Below, piece by piece: positions 54,142-62,916 of a stretch of DNA of 64,000 bases. The notes below the pieces were generated by a model that was not told the DNA's origin, did no database searches, and was given only the letters and a program-made list of their open reading frames with translations. The DNA lies in assembly GCA_020636215.1 (NCBI GenBank), contig JACJYG010000006.1, positions 124,001 through 188,000 of the forward strand. Reading direction: 5' to 3'. The DNA comes from Lewinellaceae bacterium. Its GTDB lineage: Bacteria > Bacteroidota > Bacteroidia > Chitinophagales > Saprospiraceae. Position 1 is the first letter of the stretch. Each line of letters begins with the position of its first letter. The position numbers were made by a program, and so were the translations under genes.

Positions 54142-54190
54142 ATCAATAGCATCAATAGCATCAATAGTATCGATAGTATCAATAGTATCT
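54142..54190 (+). repeat. Array of a 9-base unit, ATCAATAGC/ATCAATAGT
   Basis: Five to six units, one with ATCGATAGT, between the porin and a minus-strand small gene. Confidence 0.8.
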
Positions 54191-54208
54191 ACAGAATGGC
54201 GTCAACTT

Positions 54209-54439
54209 TCAACTGGCCCGTTTTTTTCGGTTGAGCAAGCTTCCGTAAAGCATCAACCCCACGCCAACCGCCAAGCCTCCCAGCCCGTAACGCGTCAGTT
54301 TAATACTCAGTGGCTCTTCGCCAAATGCCCGTTCAACGCCCAGGATATCCTCCACGATCACCTGGCCAAAGGTGATCGCAACAATGCTGATTAAAAGCAG
54401 GCTAAGCCCTGCCCAAAGAAAGTGTTTTCTGCTATTCAT
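54209..54439 (-). CDS. Small two-helix membrane protein, unknown
   Basis: 76 residues. Two hydrophobic segments (LWAGLSLLLISIVAITFGQVI and YGLGGLAVGVGLMLYGSLL) are joined by a 25-residue acidic loop; the C-terminus is basic (NRKKRAS), suggesting an inner-membrane hairpin with both ends inside. I do not recognise a family. It lies 69 bases downstream of another small membrane protein gene on the same strand, so they may share a transcript. Confidence 0.6.
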   Translation of the reverse strand: MNSRKHFLWAGLSLLLISIVAITFGQVIVEDILGVERAFGEEPLSIKLTRYGLGGLAVGVGLMLYGSLLNRKKRAS

Positions 54440-54507
54440 TTGATACCGCCTTATTGATTCTGTGTTAAAGCAGGAAAGCTACGCTTTTGTTTTATAAGCT
54501 GAGATGG

Positions 54508-54942
54508 TCAATGTTGCCCACTGAAACCGATCAGAAGGAGTAGAGATAAGATAACGCCCAATCCGCCGATAAATAGGCCAAGTAGGGCCAGTAATTTTCC
54601 ACCCATATCGGGATTCTTTTTTATTCTCTTTAAAGCGAGGATGCCTAATACGGAGGCTGCAAGAGCAAGGAGTGGCCAGAGGAACAGGCCTCCTACGGAT
54701 ACTATTACAGCCAGTACCAATAACAGGGCGACTCCAAAACTGGCAATGGCCTCCCCAGAGATGGCTTTTGCGGCTTTTTTCTCCACTACTTTCCGGGCCA
54801 TTCGGGCCTTCCATTGCTGAAAACGGGTAGGCTCCGTCCGAACGGTTTCTGTGGTAGCAGGTGCGGAGTGTACGAAGGCATAACTGGCTGAAGGGATAAG
54901 GCCAAAGCCCAGGATGGCAATTAGAAGAATGGCTTTTCGCAT
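54508..54942 (-). CDS. Small membrane protein with signal peptide
   Basis: 144 residues. A signal peptide (residues 1-~22, ending SASYAF), a short charged region (QQWKARMARKVVEKKAAK), then two or three hydrophobic helices (IASFGVALLLVLAVIVSVGGLFLWPLLALAASVLGILAL and LLALLGLFIGGLGVILSLLLL) typical of DUF4190-like small membrane proteins. No function can be assigned. Confidence 0.65.
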   Translation of the reverse strand: MRKAILLIAILGFGLIPSASYAFVHSAPATTETVRTEPTRFQQWKARMARKVVEKKAAKAISGEAIASFGVALLLVLAVIVSVGGLFLWPLLALAASVLGILALKRIKKNPDMGGKLLALLGLFIGGLGVILSLLLLIGFSGQH

Positions 54943-55058
54943 GGCATATATGTTGAGGTGAAGAAAATACCTGGCGCCATTGCGGTGATCTTTGGGATAG
55001 CCTCAACAAGGTAAGAAAAAATGTTCGAGGATGATTGTCAGGGCTCTCGGAGTTCGAA

Positions 55059-55571
55059 CTATCCCTCAATATTCCGGCGTAAGTACATCTCCCATTCCAG
55101 TTTTTGCAGGTTTTTCCAGCTATCGCAAAAAGCAGCCAACACACTATGGGGTTCGACGCCATTTTTTTCATAGGGAATCGGATTGCCGATTTCATCCGGT
55201 TCGGTATCTTCAAAAGTGACGCTGCGTTGCATTTTGCCGTCGCGGTAGTAGTTGTACCAGGAAATGCCGGACTCATCGCCCAGGGTTACCGTCAAGGCAT
55301 CGGTTTGTTGGGTTCGGGTAAAAGCCAGGACGCCTTTTTCCAGGATGGAATCCAACAGTTCGGAGCGGTCGTCGAGCAGAAGGTGTTGCCCATGATGGGT
55401 GGTGGCCAGCAAAAGGCCGCCGTCATCGTCCTTATCCAGGATATCCAATGCGCCAGGGAAAGCCATCGGCCCACCCTTCTTTTGGGCTTTTATACCTACG
55501 GCTGCCAAAAACTCGGACAAGCTGAGCCGGTTGTTTTTCCCACTGATGAGCAGATTGATGTTTTGTTCCAT
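55059..55571 (-). CDS. Hypothetical cytoplasmic protein
   Basis: 170 residues, no signal peptide or membrane helix. It begins MEQNINLLISGKNNRLSLSEFLAAVG and includes DILDKDDDGGLLLATTHHGQHLLLDD and WYNYYRDGKMQRSVTF. Acidic, apparently globular, not matched by me to any family. It lies 92 bases downstream of metG on the same strand and may be cotranscribed with it. Confidence 0.6.
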   Translation of the reverse strand: MEQNINLLISGKNNRLSLSEFLAAVGIKAQKKGGPMAFPGALDILDKDDDGGLLLATTHHGQHLLLDDRSELLDSILEKGVLAFTRTQQTDALTVTLGDESGISWYNYYRDGKMQRSVTFEDTEPDEIGNPIPYEKNGVEPHSVLAAFCDSWKNLQKLEWEMYLRRNIEG

Positions 55572-55662
55572 ATCCCGGTCGCGGTTGTTAGCTTAGAAGG
55601 TGTTTAAAAATAAGGGTTAAGTTGATGATTCGTTTTTTGTACGAAATATCGGGCGTTCTCAA

Positions 55663-57777
55663 TCATTTCACTCCAAAGCCATCACCCCAGCCTTTGGGCG
55701 CATTGACGAATACCAGCTCTCCCTTTTCATTTTCCGCTGTCAGGATCATTCCCTGCGATTCAATACCTTTGAGCGTACGGGGAGCCAGATTGGCTACGAT
55801 AACCACCGGCTGGCCGGGCAGCTCTTCCGGTTTGAAATGTTGGGCAATGCCCGATACAATGGTCCGTTGTTCGCTGCCCAGTTCAACAGTGAGTTTGAGT
55901 AGTTTATCGGCTTTCGGCACTTTTTCGGCCGCCAGTATAGTGCCCGTGCGCAGGTCGAGTTTGCTGAAATCTTCGTATTGGATCTCCGGCTTGGCGGGGG
56001 GGCGTTCTTTGGTCTGTTCGGCGGTCAGGACTTGCTGTAACTTCTCCCGCTGCCGGTTGACGATCATTAGCCGGCTGTCATCCTTGCGGTCGATGATCTT
56101 GGCAAACAGCAGTTCCGGTGCTCCAATGGGATGGCCGGCCGGCAGCAGTTCGACTCCGGAAGCTAAGTTGTCCAAGGCCTCTTGCAATTCGCCCCGCTGA
56201 ATATCCGGCAGGCCAATCAAGCGGCGCACTTTGGGTGCGGTGAATGGGATAAAGGGTTCGCACAACAGGCTCAACAAGGCAACGATTTGGAGGCTTAGGA
56301 ACAAGCAATCTTTAATGGCAGGGTCGTCCGGGTTGTCCTTGTATAATTTCCAGGGTGACACGTCCTGCAAGTGGGTATTGCCCCAGGAAGATATTTCCAT
56401 TAGAGTAAGTACGGCCGAGCGGAAGCTGAAGCCGTCGAGCTCTGCTGTAAGCCGCCGGGCAAGAGTCAGCACCTCCGCCAGGCCTTCTTTCACCGAAACA
56501 TTTGCCTGCGGCGCCTTACCATCGAAATATTTATTGGATAGCACAACGACGCGGTTGACAAAGTTGCCAAGATTGTCAGCAAGCTCCTTGTCATGGAAAT
56601 CGATAAACTCATCCCACTTGAAGTCGGCGTCTTTGTTTTCCGGCATGTTTCGGATAAGGGCGTAGCGAAGAGCGTCTTCCTTATTAGGGAAATCCTTGAA
56701 TTCTTCAAGGTATTCGTGTTGCTCGATGCCCCAACCGCGCGATTTGGAGAATTTCTGCCCTTCGAAGTTGAGGAATTGGTTCGCCGGTACGTTGATGGGT
56801 AGGTTGAACTCGCCGTGGGCCTTGAGCATGGCCGGGAAGACGATGCAGTGGAAGACGATGTTGTCTTTGCCGATGAAGTGGATAAGGGTCGTGTCTTTGT
56901 CTTTCCAGTACAGCTCCCAATCCTGCCCGTTTTCCCTGGCCCATTGCCGGGTGGAGGAGATATAGCCTATGGGGGCGTCGAACCAGACGTAGAGCACTTT
57001 CCCTTTGGCTTCCGGAAGCGGTACCGGGATACCCCAGGGCAGGTCGCGGGTAATGGCCCTGGGTTGCAGGCCGCCATCCAGCCAGGAAAGGCATTGGCCG
57101 ACCACGTGCCGTTTCCAGGCTTTAGGGTCGTGGTGTTGCGCACCGTCGAGTATGCCCTCGTCGATCCATTGTCTAAGCCAACCCTCGTGTTTATCGAGTT
57201 TGAAATACCAATGTTTAGTTTTTTTCAGAACCGGCAATTTACCACTTAGAGTAGAGCGAGGATTGATCAGCTCGATGGGAGAAAGGTCAGACCCGCAGTT
57301 TTCGCACTGGTCTCCATAGGCTTCGCCATGCCCACACTTCGGGCAGGTACCGACGATGTAGCGGTCGGCGAGGAATTGGTCGAAATCCTGGTCATAATAT
57401 TGTTCGATCTCCCGCTCCTCAAATTCCCCGCCCTGGTGGTAGAGTTTCAGGAAAAAATCCTGAGAAGTTTCATGGTGGAGTGGAGCGCTGGTGCGGTGGT
57501 AATAATCGAAGGAAATCCCCAGGCGGTCGAAAGTGGATTTGTTCAGCTCGTGGTACTTGTCGATGATCTGCTGAGGCGTCACGCCCTCTTTTTTAGCGCG
57601 GATGGTGATGGCCGCTCCGTGTTCATCGGAGCCACATACCCAGACGACATCTTTACCCAGGAGGCGCAGATAGCGCACATAGATGTCGGCAGGCAGATAG
57701 GCGCCGGCCAGGTGGCCCAGATGCAGGGCGCCGTTGGCATAAGGCAGCGCGGAAGTGATCAGGTATCGTTTGCTCAT
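55663..57777 (-). CDS. metG: Methionyl-tRNA synthetase
   Basis: 704 residues, class I synthetase of the long type. HIGH motif ALHLGHLAG near residue 20, zinc knuckle CPKCGHGEAYGDQCENCG (~145-162), KMSKS-equivalent GQKFSKSRGWGI (~345), anticodon-binding helical domain, and a C-terminal tRNA-binding OB fold (EDFSKLDLRTGTILAAEKV, ~600-704) that mediates dimerisation. Charges tRNA-Met in the cytoplasm. Single copy, with a 677-base gene-free stretch on its 5' side. Confidence 0.97.
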   Translation of the reverse strand: MSKRYLITSALPYANGALHLGHLAGAYLPADIYVRYLRLLGKDVVWVCGSDEHGAAITIRAKKEGVTPQQIIDKYHELNKSTFDRLGISFDYYHRTSAPLHHETSQDFFLKLYHQGGEFEEREIEQYYDQDFDQFLADRYIVGTCPKCGHGEAYGDQCENCGSDLSPIELINPRSTLSGKLPVLKKTKHWYFKLDKHEGWLRQWIDEGILDGAQHHDPKAWKRHVVGQCLSWLDGGLQPRAITRDLPWGIPVPLPEAKGKVLYVWFDAPIGYISSTRQWARENGQDWELYWKDKDTTLIHFIGKDNIVFHCIVFPAMLKAHGEFNLPINVPANQFLNFEGQKFSKSRGWGIEQHEYLEEFKDFPNKEDALRYALIRNMPENKDADFKWDEFIDFHDKELADNLGNFVNRVVVLSNKYFDGKAPQANVSVKEGLAEVLTLARRLTAELDGFSFRSAVLTLMEISSWGNTHLQDVSPWKLYKDNPDDPAIKDCLFLSLQIVALLSLLCEPFIPFTAPKVRRLIGLPDIQRGELQEALDNLASGVELLPAGHPIGAPELLFAKIIDRKDDSRLMIVNRQREKLQQVLTAEQTKERPPAKPEIQYEDFSKLDLRTGTILAAEKVPKADKLLKLTVELGSEQRTIVSGIAQHFKPEELPGQPVVIVANLAPRTLKGIESQGMILTAENEKGELVFVNAPKGWGDGFGVK

Positions 57778-58211
57778 GTTGGCCTGTTTTGTTGGGTGGG
57801 GATGAAGCGGAGCTGTCAGCGTTTACCCGGCTTGCACAGACGGGGCCCAGGTTTAAGGTTACTGGTGGTTAACTTGAAACTTGGAACATTAAACGTCGCA
57901 GGGCAACAGCCAGGGCTCCGGGCTTCCCCAGGTGTGCGAATATACGGCATAGACAACACAAAGCCGGGAAATTTGGTTTCCAATTGCTGATTTGATTGTG
58001 GATCAGAAAGGCCGGAGCGGTTGAATGAAGCGGAGGCAGCGGGCTAGCGGGAAATTTATGCCATCCAGCGAGAGCCCTTCATTTCCCAGGCGCCGCGTGC
58101 CTGGAAGAAAGTGAAATGAAACCGAAGGGTATGCATAGGTGGCGAGGGCCATATCCGGGCCAATTGCACCGTATTTTTTTTTGAGTTGAATCGGAATGAA
58201 AAAAAATCTTT

Positions 58212-58395
58212 TTTTGGCAATAAGGCTTCTTAAGGCCTCGTTTTAATGCCGAACACCAGGAAATGGAGCAGCATGTCTGTTGAGTGGCGAGGTATTTCCT
58301 GATTTTAGGTTGAGGATTCTTATCCGAAGAATATAACTGGGGTTTAGTTTTTTTTGGAGTGTAGTAGCTTATTGCTACTACACTTTCTTTTTTTT
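58212..58395 (+). ncRNA. Candidate structured small RNA upstream of the DUF1015 gene
   Basis: The 677-base stretch 57778-58454 has no convincing gene but ends with a strong plus-strand terminator (58358-58395) that no gene explains. The ~180 bases before it can nest CTTC/GAAG, CCTC/GAGG and a perfect CAGGAAAT (58257-58264)/ATTTCCTG (58294-58301) stem, giving one long imperfect hairpin somewhat like 6S RNA. No family signature was confirmed and no clean promoter was found. Confidence 0.35.
58358..58395 (+). terminator. Rho-independent terminator
   Basis: AGTGTAGTAGC and GCTACTACACT are perfect 11-base arms around TTATT, then TTCTTTTTTTTT. It reads in the plus direction, 60 bases before the DUF1015 start codon. 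Confidence 0.85.
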
Positions 58396-58454
58396 ACTAA
58401 TTTCCCTCGTGGCAAGCGGGCCGGTATCAGGCAAAAGGCGGCCACACAGGAACT

Positions 58455-59567
58455 ATGCATATCAAACCATTTCAGGCAGTTTACCCCAGTTTGGGCCATA
58501 TCGGGGCTCCGGATGTTTTCTTTGACGCGATTAAAGAAGATTACAACGAGTATAACGACAGCGGTTATTTCGAAAAATCCTTTCAGGAGGTATTGTACGT
58601 GTATCGGATACGGGGCGCCACCCGCGATTACAATGGTTTGCTGGCCTGCGTCGATATACGGGATTACCTGGAGGGCCATATCCGCCAGCACGAGCACACC
58701 CTGGAGGCCAAAGAACAGAAGCAGATGCAATTGATGCTCCGGCGTAAAGCAGCCGTCAAGCCGGTGTTGCTGGCCTATCAGCGAGCAGAACCAGTTAGCG
58801 GATGGATAAACCGGTTCATGGCCAATCAGGAGCCTTCCTTTGAGATCCTTTTTTCAGCCGAACAGGAGTTGCATACCTTTTGGGAAGTGAAAGAAATTTG
58901 GGATATTCAGGCAATTCAGGCATTGTTCGAGCAACACGTCCCCAATACCTATATTGCTGACGGCCACCACCGTACGACAACGACGGCCAAAATGTACACC
59001 CTCACGCAGCAAGGCTTGCTGAAGGGGGACTACAGCCTTTTGCTTTGCGCCCTTTTTCCTTCCTCTGATATCGAAATCCTGGACTTCAACCGGGTAGTTC
59101 AAGGCCTGAACGACTATACCCCTTCTTCTTTTATGGCGAAACTTTCCGGCCTTTTTGACATCGAACTGCTTCCGAAACCCGAAAAACCAAGCCGGAAACA
59201 CGAATTGACCATGCTGCTTGGCGGTGAGTGGTACCGTTTGCGTTGGAAAGCGCACTTTTTGCAGGAATACGCTGATGACCCCGTCGTATTGGACACCAGT
59301 CTGTTAAATGAAAAAGTGCTGGGTGAAATCCTGGGCATAAGCGATATCCGTTCCGATCAGCGCATCCTGTACGTCGAAGGCCCCAAAGGCCTGGATGGAT
59401 TGAGCCAAAAAGTAATGGGCCGGCCGGATTGTGTTGCTTTTTGCCTGTTTCCAGTGCAATTGGATGAAATGATAACCCTGGCGGATAATGGTAAAATGCT
59501 TCCCCCAAAATCCACCTGGTTCGAGCCGAGGATGAAAAATGGAGTGATGGTGCAGGTTTTTGATTGA
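58455..59567 (+). CDS. DUF1015 family protein
   Basis: 370 residues. DUF1015 hallmarks: MHIKPFQAVYP at the start, AYQRAEPVSG-like, and YIADGHHRTTTTAKMY in the middle, with the C-terminal half ending MLPPKSTWFEPRMKNGVMVQVF. The family is widespread, and some members are linked to D-2-hydroxyacid or serine metabolism neighbourhoods; biochemical function is not known to me. Cytoplasmic. A small hairpin follows the stop. Confidence 0.9.
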   Translation: MHIKPFQAVYPSLGHIGAPDVFFDAIKEDYNEYNDSGYFEKSFQEVLYVYRIRGATRDYNGLLACVDIRDYLEGHIRQHEHTLEAKEQKQMQLMLRRKAAVKPVLLAYQRAEPVSGWINRFMANQEPSFEILFSAEQELHTFWEVKEIWDIQAIQALFEQHVPNTYIADGHHRTTTTAKMYTLTQQGLLKGDYSLLLCALFPSSDIEILDFNRVVQGLNDYTPSSFMAKLSGLFDIELLPKPEKPSRKHELTMLLGGEWYRLRWKAHFLQEYADDPVVLDTSLLNEKVLGEILGISDIRSDQRILYVEGPKGLDGLSQKVMGRPDCVAFCLFPVQLDEMITLADNGKMLPPKSTWFEPRMKNGVMVQVFD

Positions 59568-59569
59568 AG

Positions 59570-59589
59570 GCCTGAAAAGATTTTCAGGC
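59570..59589 (+). terminator. Short hairpin after the DUF1015 gene
   Basis: GCCTGAAAA-GA-TTTTCAGGC, nine perfect base pairs, two bases after the stop codon. It has no clean T-tract. Confidence 0.5.
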
Positions 59590-59651
59590 TAAAAGATGCA
59601 AATAAACCGTTAAGGGGCCATTTTTGCGTTACCATTTGGGATAATGAACTA

Positions 59652-59815
59652 AGAACTTGTTTAAATTTCATACTTCGGGTTGAAAATGCCCCTTTTTCGG
59701 TGATACTTCGTTCCTTTTTTTGTCCATACCTTTCAGGTATGCACTTCAAAAAGAGCCTTGTCTCACCAAAAAATGAATCCTTTTCATTCCCAAAAACGAA
59801 TTTTAAACAAGTTCT
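59652..59815. repeat. 164-bp inverted-repeat element, long version (partner at 4648-4706)
   Basis: The ends AGAACTTGTTTAAA and TTTAAACAAGTTCT are perfect inverted repeats, differing from the 4648 element at one base per arm. It ends 13 bases before the lipoprotein start codon. The interior contains no frame of note. A half-like sequence, AGAAGGTGTTTAAAAAT, is also seen near 55596. Confidence 0.6.
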
Positions 59816-59828
59816 AAAACGCATCAAT

Positions 59829-60200
59829 ATGAAAACTTACTGGTCCTTTTTAATATTTATTCCACTGCTGGCCGGCTGTCCCAAACAGTCTGAGTCAATA
59901 CCGGAAGGCCTTTATGGAGCCTGGGTTCACTCCCATGAAGAGGACACGGCGGAGGCCCGCGTTTTTCGTCCCCATGGTTATGATTTTCCGCCATCCCGTG
60001 GCAGAGAGGGCTTTGAGGTCAAAGCAAATGGGCAGTTCATTCATTATGGCATTGCTCCGGCTGATGGCACGGTATCGCGGGAGGGAACGTGGGTGATGGA
60101 AGGCAATATATTAAAGGTGTCCTTCCCGCAGGGCGAGCCCTCGGGTATGGAGATGGAAATATTGGAAGCCTCTAAAGATATTTTAAAGCTTAGGAATTAA
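59829..60200 (+). CDS. Small lipoprotein, unknown
   Basis: 123 residues from the ATG at 59829, which gives a signal peptide with lipobox LLAGC (C17). The mature part has alternating strand-like segments (GQFIHYGIAPADGTVSREGTWVMEGNILKVSF) similar to lipocalin-like small lipoproteins. Attached to a periplasmic membrane face. It stops 3 bases before the transglycosylase gene, so it is probably translated from the same message. Confidence 0.75.
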   Translation: MKTYWSFLIFIPLLAGCPKQSESIPEGLYGAWVHSHEEDTAEARVFRPHGYDFPPSRGREGFEVKANGQFIHYGIAPADGTVSREGTWVMEGNILKVSFPQGEPSGMEMEILEASKDILKLRN

Positions 60201-60203
60201 GTA

Positions 60204-62630
60204 ATGGCAAAATTGGAATGGACGGCGGTAATAAAGCGGTGGAGTGCTCCTTTGGTTAGTGCCTGGGGCAGGTTTTCCATCCGTTGGCCCCGATCCTCTC
60301 GCGTTGTAAAATGGGGGAGTATGATGGTGGGCTTGGGGCTGGCCCTGCTGTGCCTCGCCTGGCTGGCCATTCTGCTGACCGTCCCTTCGGTCCGGGAATT
60401 GAGAGGTGTACGGACCCAGGTAGCTTCCGATATCTATACCGTCGACAGCCTGTTGTTGGGCCGGTATTACAATCAATACAGGACGGTCGTCGGTTATGAG
60501 GAGATTCCCAAGCACGTTTTTGAAGCCCTGGTGGCGACCGAAGATGAAAGGTTTTTTGAACATCATGGCGTCGATTACCGGAGTTGGGCCCGCGTGCTGG
60601 TGCGCACTATTTTGCAGGGCGATGAATCGGGTGGGGGAGGGAGCACCATCAGCCAGCAGTTGGCAAAAAACCTCTTTCCTCGCCGTGATTACCTGCTGCT
60701 TTCCCTGCCTGTCAACAAGATCAGAGAAGTGGCCATTGCTCGTCGCCTGGAGCGGGCTCACAGCAAAGAAGATTTACTGACCCTATACCTCAATACAGTC
60801 TCTTTTCCGGAAAATGTCTTCGGTATTGACGTGGCCGCCCGCCGCTTTTTCAACAAACCTCCGGCCAGTTTAACGGTAGAAGAAGGCGCTACGCTTATCG
60901 GCACCCTGCGGGCCACTTCCTATTATGACCCCACCGAATATCCCGATCGGGCGCTGAAACGCCGCAACGTCGTGATCGCACAAATGGAACGCAATGGATA
61001 CCTGGCGCCCCAGGCCAGTGATTCCTTGCAGCAATTACCTCTTATTCTCGACTACAATCCTGTAATTGGAACGGAGGACATTGCCCCCTATTTCCTGGCT
61101 TATGTCAACAAGGAACTGGACCGCATTCTGGCCGATATCCGCAAACCAAATGGTGAGCCATACAACCTCTATACCGATGGCCTGAAAGTGTATACCACTT
61201 TGCACGGCGGCATGCAGCGCCTGGCCGAAGATGCCGTGCGGCAACACCTTTCAGATATGCAGGGCAAGTTCGACGAACACTGGAAAGGACGGACCATCCC
61301 CTGGGCGGATGTGCGGGTAGTAGACCGCGCTATGCGGCAGTCGTTCCGATATCAGGCGCTGGTCAAAAAAGGCCTTTCGGAAGAGCAGATCCGCCAGAAT
61401 TTCGAAAAGCCTGATTCGCTGGTGGTTTTCACCTGGGACGGCCCCAGGAAGATGTGGATGAGCCCCAAGGATAGCCTCCTGCACCAACTAGGCCTGTTGC
61501 AGGTCGGCTTTATGGCCATGGAGCCATATACCGGGAATGTACGCGCCTGGGTGGGCGGCATCGACTTTGGCTTTTTTCAATATGATCACGTGTTGGCCCA
61601 CCGTCAGGCAGGCTCTGTATTTAAGCCCGTGATCTATACCCAGGCCCTGCGCAGCGGGATAGACCCTTGTGAGCAAATCCCCAATAACCTGACAGTGTAC
61701 CATGAATATGCTAAAGGCGACTGGGCAGTGAAGGATTGGCGCCGCGACGACCCCGAGCCCCACTTTACCCCTGATGGTAAGGATGAAGACGATTGGATTC
61801 CCCAGAACGCCGATGGCATTTATGGCGGCTCTTATTCCATGGAGGGCGCGTTGACTAACTCTGTTAATACCATCTCCGTTTCGTTGATAATGCGGATGGG
61901 CGTCGAGCCGGTTATTGAATTGGCCCATCGGATGGGGGTTACCAGCGAAATTCCACAGGAGCCTTCCATTGCGCTCGGAACCGCCGAGGTCTCCCTGGAG
62001 GATATGGTCACTGTTTTTGCTGCATTGGCCAGCCAGGGACAGCGGGTGCACCCCATCGTCATCAGCCGCATTGAGGACCACGAAGGCAAAGTGCTGGCGG
62101 AGTTCAAACCGCAAAATACGGAACAAGCCATCAGCCCTGAGGATGCCGCTCTGATGACCCACATGCTGGAGTCGGTGGCCACCATGGGCACCGCCAGCCG
62201 CCTGCGCTGGCGCTATGGCCTGAACAACGTGCCCCTGGCCGGCAAAACCGGCACCTCCCAAAACCACGCCGACGGATGGTTTATCGGTTACATGCCCAAA
62301 CTGGTGGCTGGCGCCTGGGTCGGCGGCGACTCCCCCCTGGTGCGCTTCCGAAATTTCGAATACGGCCAGGGCGCCGCAACGGCACTCCCCGTTAGCGCCA
62401 TCTTTCTTCGTAAAGTGCTGGACGATCCTACTCTTGCCGATTGGCAAGGCGGTGAGTTCGGCAAGCTGCCACCGGAACTGGAACGCCGCCTGTGGTGCCC
62501 CATGCGCATCCCTTCCCCCGAAGAAATGCTCCGCGATAGCCTCCTACAGGATAGCCTGCTCCAGGATAGTATTCTCCGTCTGGAGTATCCCCTTCCGCCA
62601 GAGGAAGGCCCGGCGAATGGGGGGAGGTAA
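60204..62630 (+). CDS. Class A penicillin-binding protein, PBP1A-type
   Basis: 808 residues. One N-terminal membrane helix (~35-60), a GT51 glycosyltransferase domain with ATEDERFFEHHGVD (catalytic Glu ~113) and GGSTISQQLAKNL, then a transpeptidase domain with S471-x-x-K474 in AGSVFKPV, SVN in TNSVNTIS and KTGTS in LAGKTGTSQNHADGW. It polymerises and cross-links peptidoglycan in the periplasm. The C-terminus carries a small DSLLQ-type tandem repeat (DSLLQDSLLQDSILRL). Confidence 0.95.
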   Translation: MAKLEWTAVIKRWSAPLVSAWGRFSIRWPRSSRVVKWGSMMVGLGLALLCLAWLAILLTVPSVRELRGVRTQVASDIYTVDSLLLGRYYNQYRTVVGYEEIPKHVFEALVATEDERFFEHHGVDYRSWARVLVRTILQGDESGGGGSTISQQLAKNLFPRRDYLLLSLPVNKIREVAIARRLERAHSKEDLLTLYLNTVSFPENVFGIDVAARRFFNKPPASLTVEEGATLIGTLRATSYYDPTEYPDRALKRRNVVIAQMERNGYLAPQASDSLQQLPLILDYNPVIGTEDIAPYFLAYVNKELDRILADIRKPNGEPYNLYTDGLKVYTTLHGGMQRLAEDAVRQHLSDMQGKFDEHWKGRTIPWADVRVVDRAMRQSFRYQALVKKGLSEEQIRQNFEKPDSLVVFTWDGPRKMWMSPKDSLLHQLGLLQVGFMAMEPYTGNVRAWVGGIDFGFFQYDHVLAHRQAGSVFKPVIYTQALRSGIDPCEQIPNNLTVYHEYAKGDWAVKDWRRDDPEPHFTPDGKDEDDWIPQNADGIYGGSYSMEGALTNSVNTISVSLIMRMGVEPVIELAHRMGVTSEIPQEPSIALGTAEVSLEDMVTVFAALASQGQRVHPIVISRIEDHEGKVLAEFKPQNTEQAISPEDAALMTHMLESVATMGTASRLRWRYGLNNVPLAGKTGTSQNHADGWFIGYMPKLVAGAWVGGDSPLVRFRNFEYGQGAATALPVSAIFLRKVLDDPTLADWQGGEFGKLPPELERRLWCPMRIPSPEEMLRDSLLQDSLLQDSILRLEYPLPPEEGPANGGR

Positions 62631-62779
62631 TGAATGGCTGGCCGTCTCTAATAAACCAGTTAAAAATGGCTGAATGGCTTGATACCATGTGCGACGTTTA
62701 GAGGGACTGTTCAATGTTTTAGGCTTCAGGCTTTATATCACTCTGATAAACAGTGTCTTATAGTCGTTTAGTCAATCGG

Positions 62780-62876
62780 GTCCACCAGTCCTACCAAGCC
62801 GACAAGACCCAAAAGACCCACCAGGCCTATGAGACCTACGAGACACACGAGACCTACGAGACCTACGAGATACACC
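62780..62876 (+). repeat. Array of a 9-base unit, GAGACCTAC/ACAAGACCC type
   Basis: About ten diverged units between the transglycosylase gene and the minus-strand barrel gene. The unit resembles that of the array at 26879. It is the only notable feature of the 286-base gap. Confidence 0.75.
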
Positions 62877-62916
62877 ATGCCCTTTTCCCAAAATGAGGTT
62901 ACCCCGCCTTTCGGGC

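Noticed and set aside
57328..57990. 220-codon plus-strand frame overlapping the metG 5' end
   Set aside because: Mostly antisense to the conserved catalytic domain of metG.
57778..58454. tmRNA, SRP RNA or RNase P RNA in the gap upstream of the DUF1015 gene
   Set aside because: None of the conserved sequence cores of these RNAs could be found; only an unspecific structured RNA candidate is kept.
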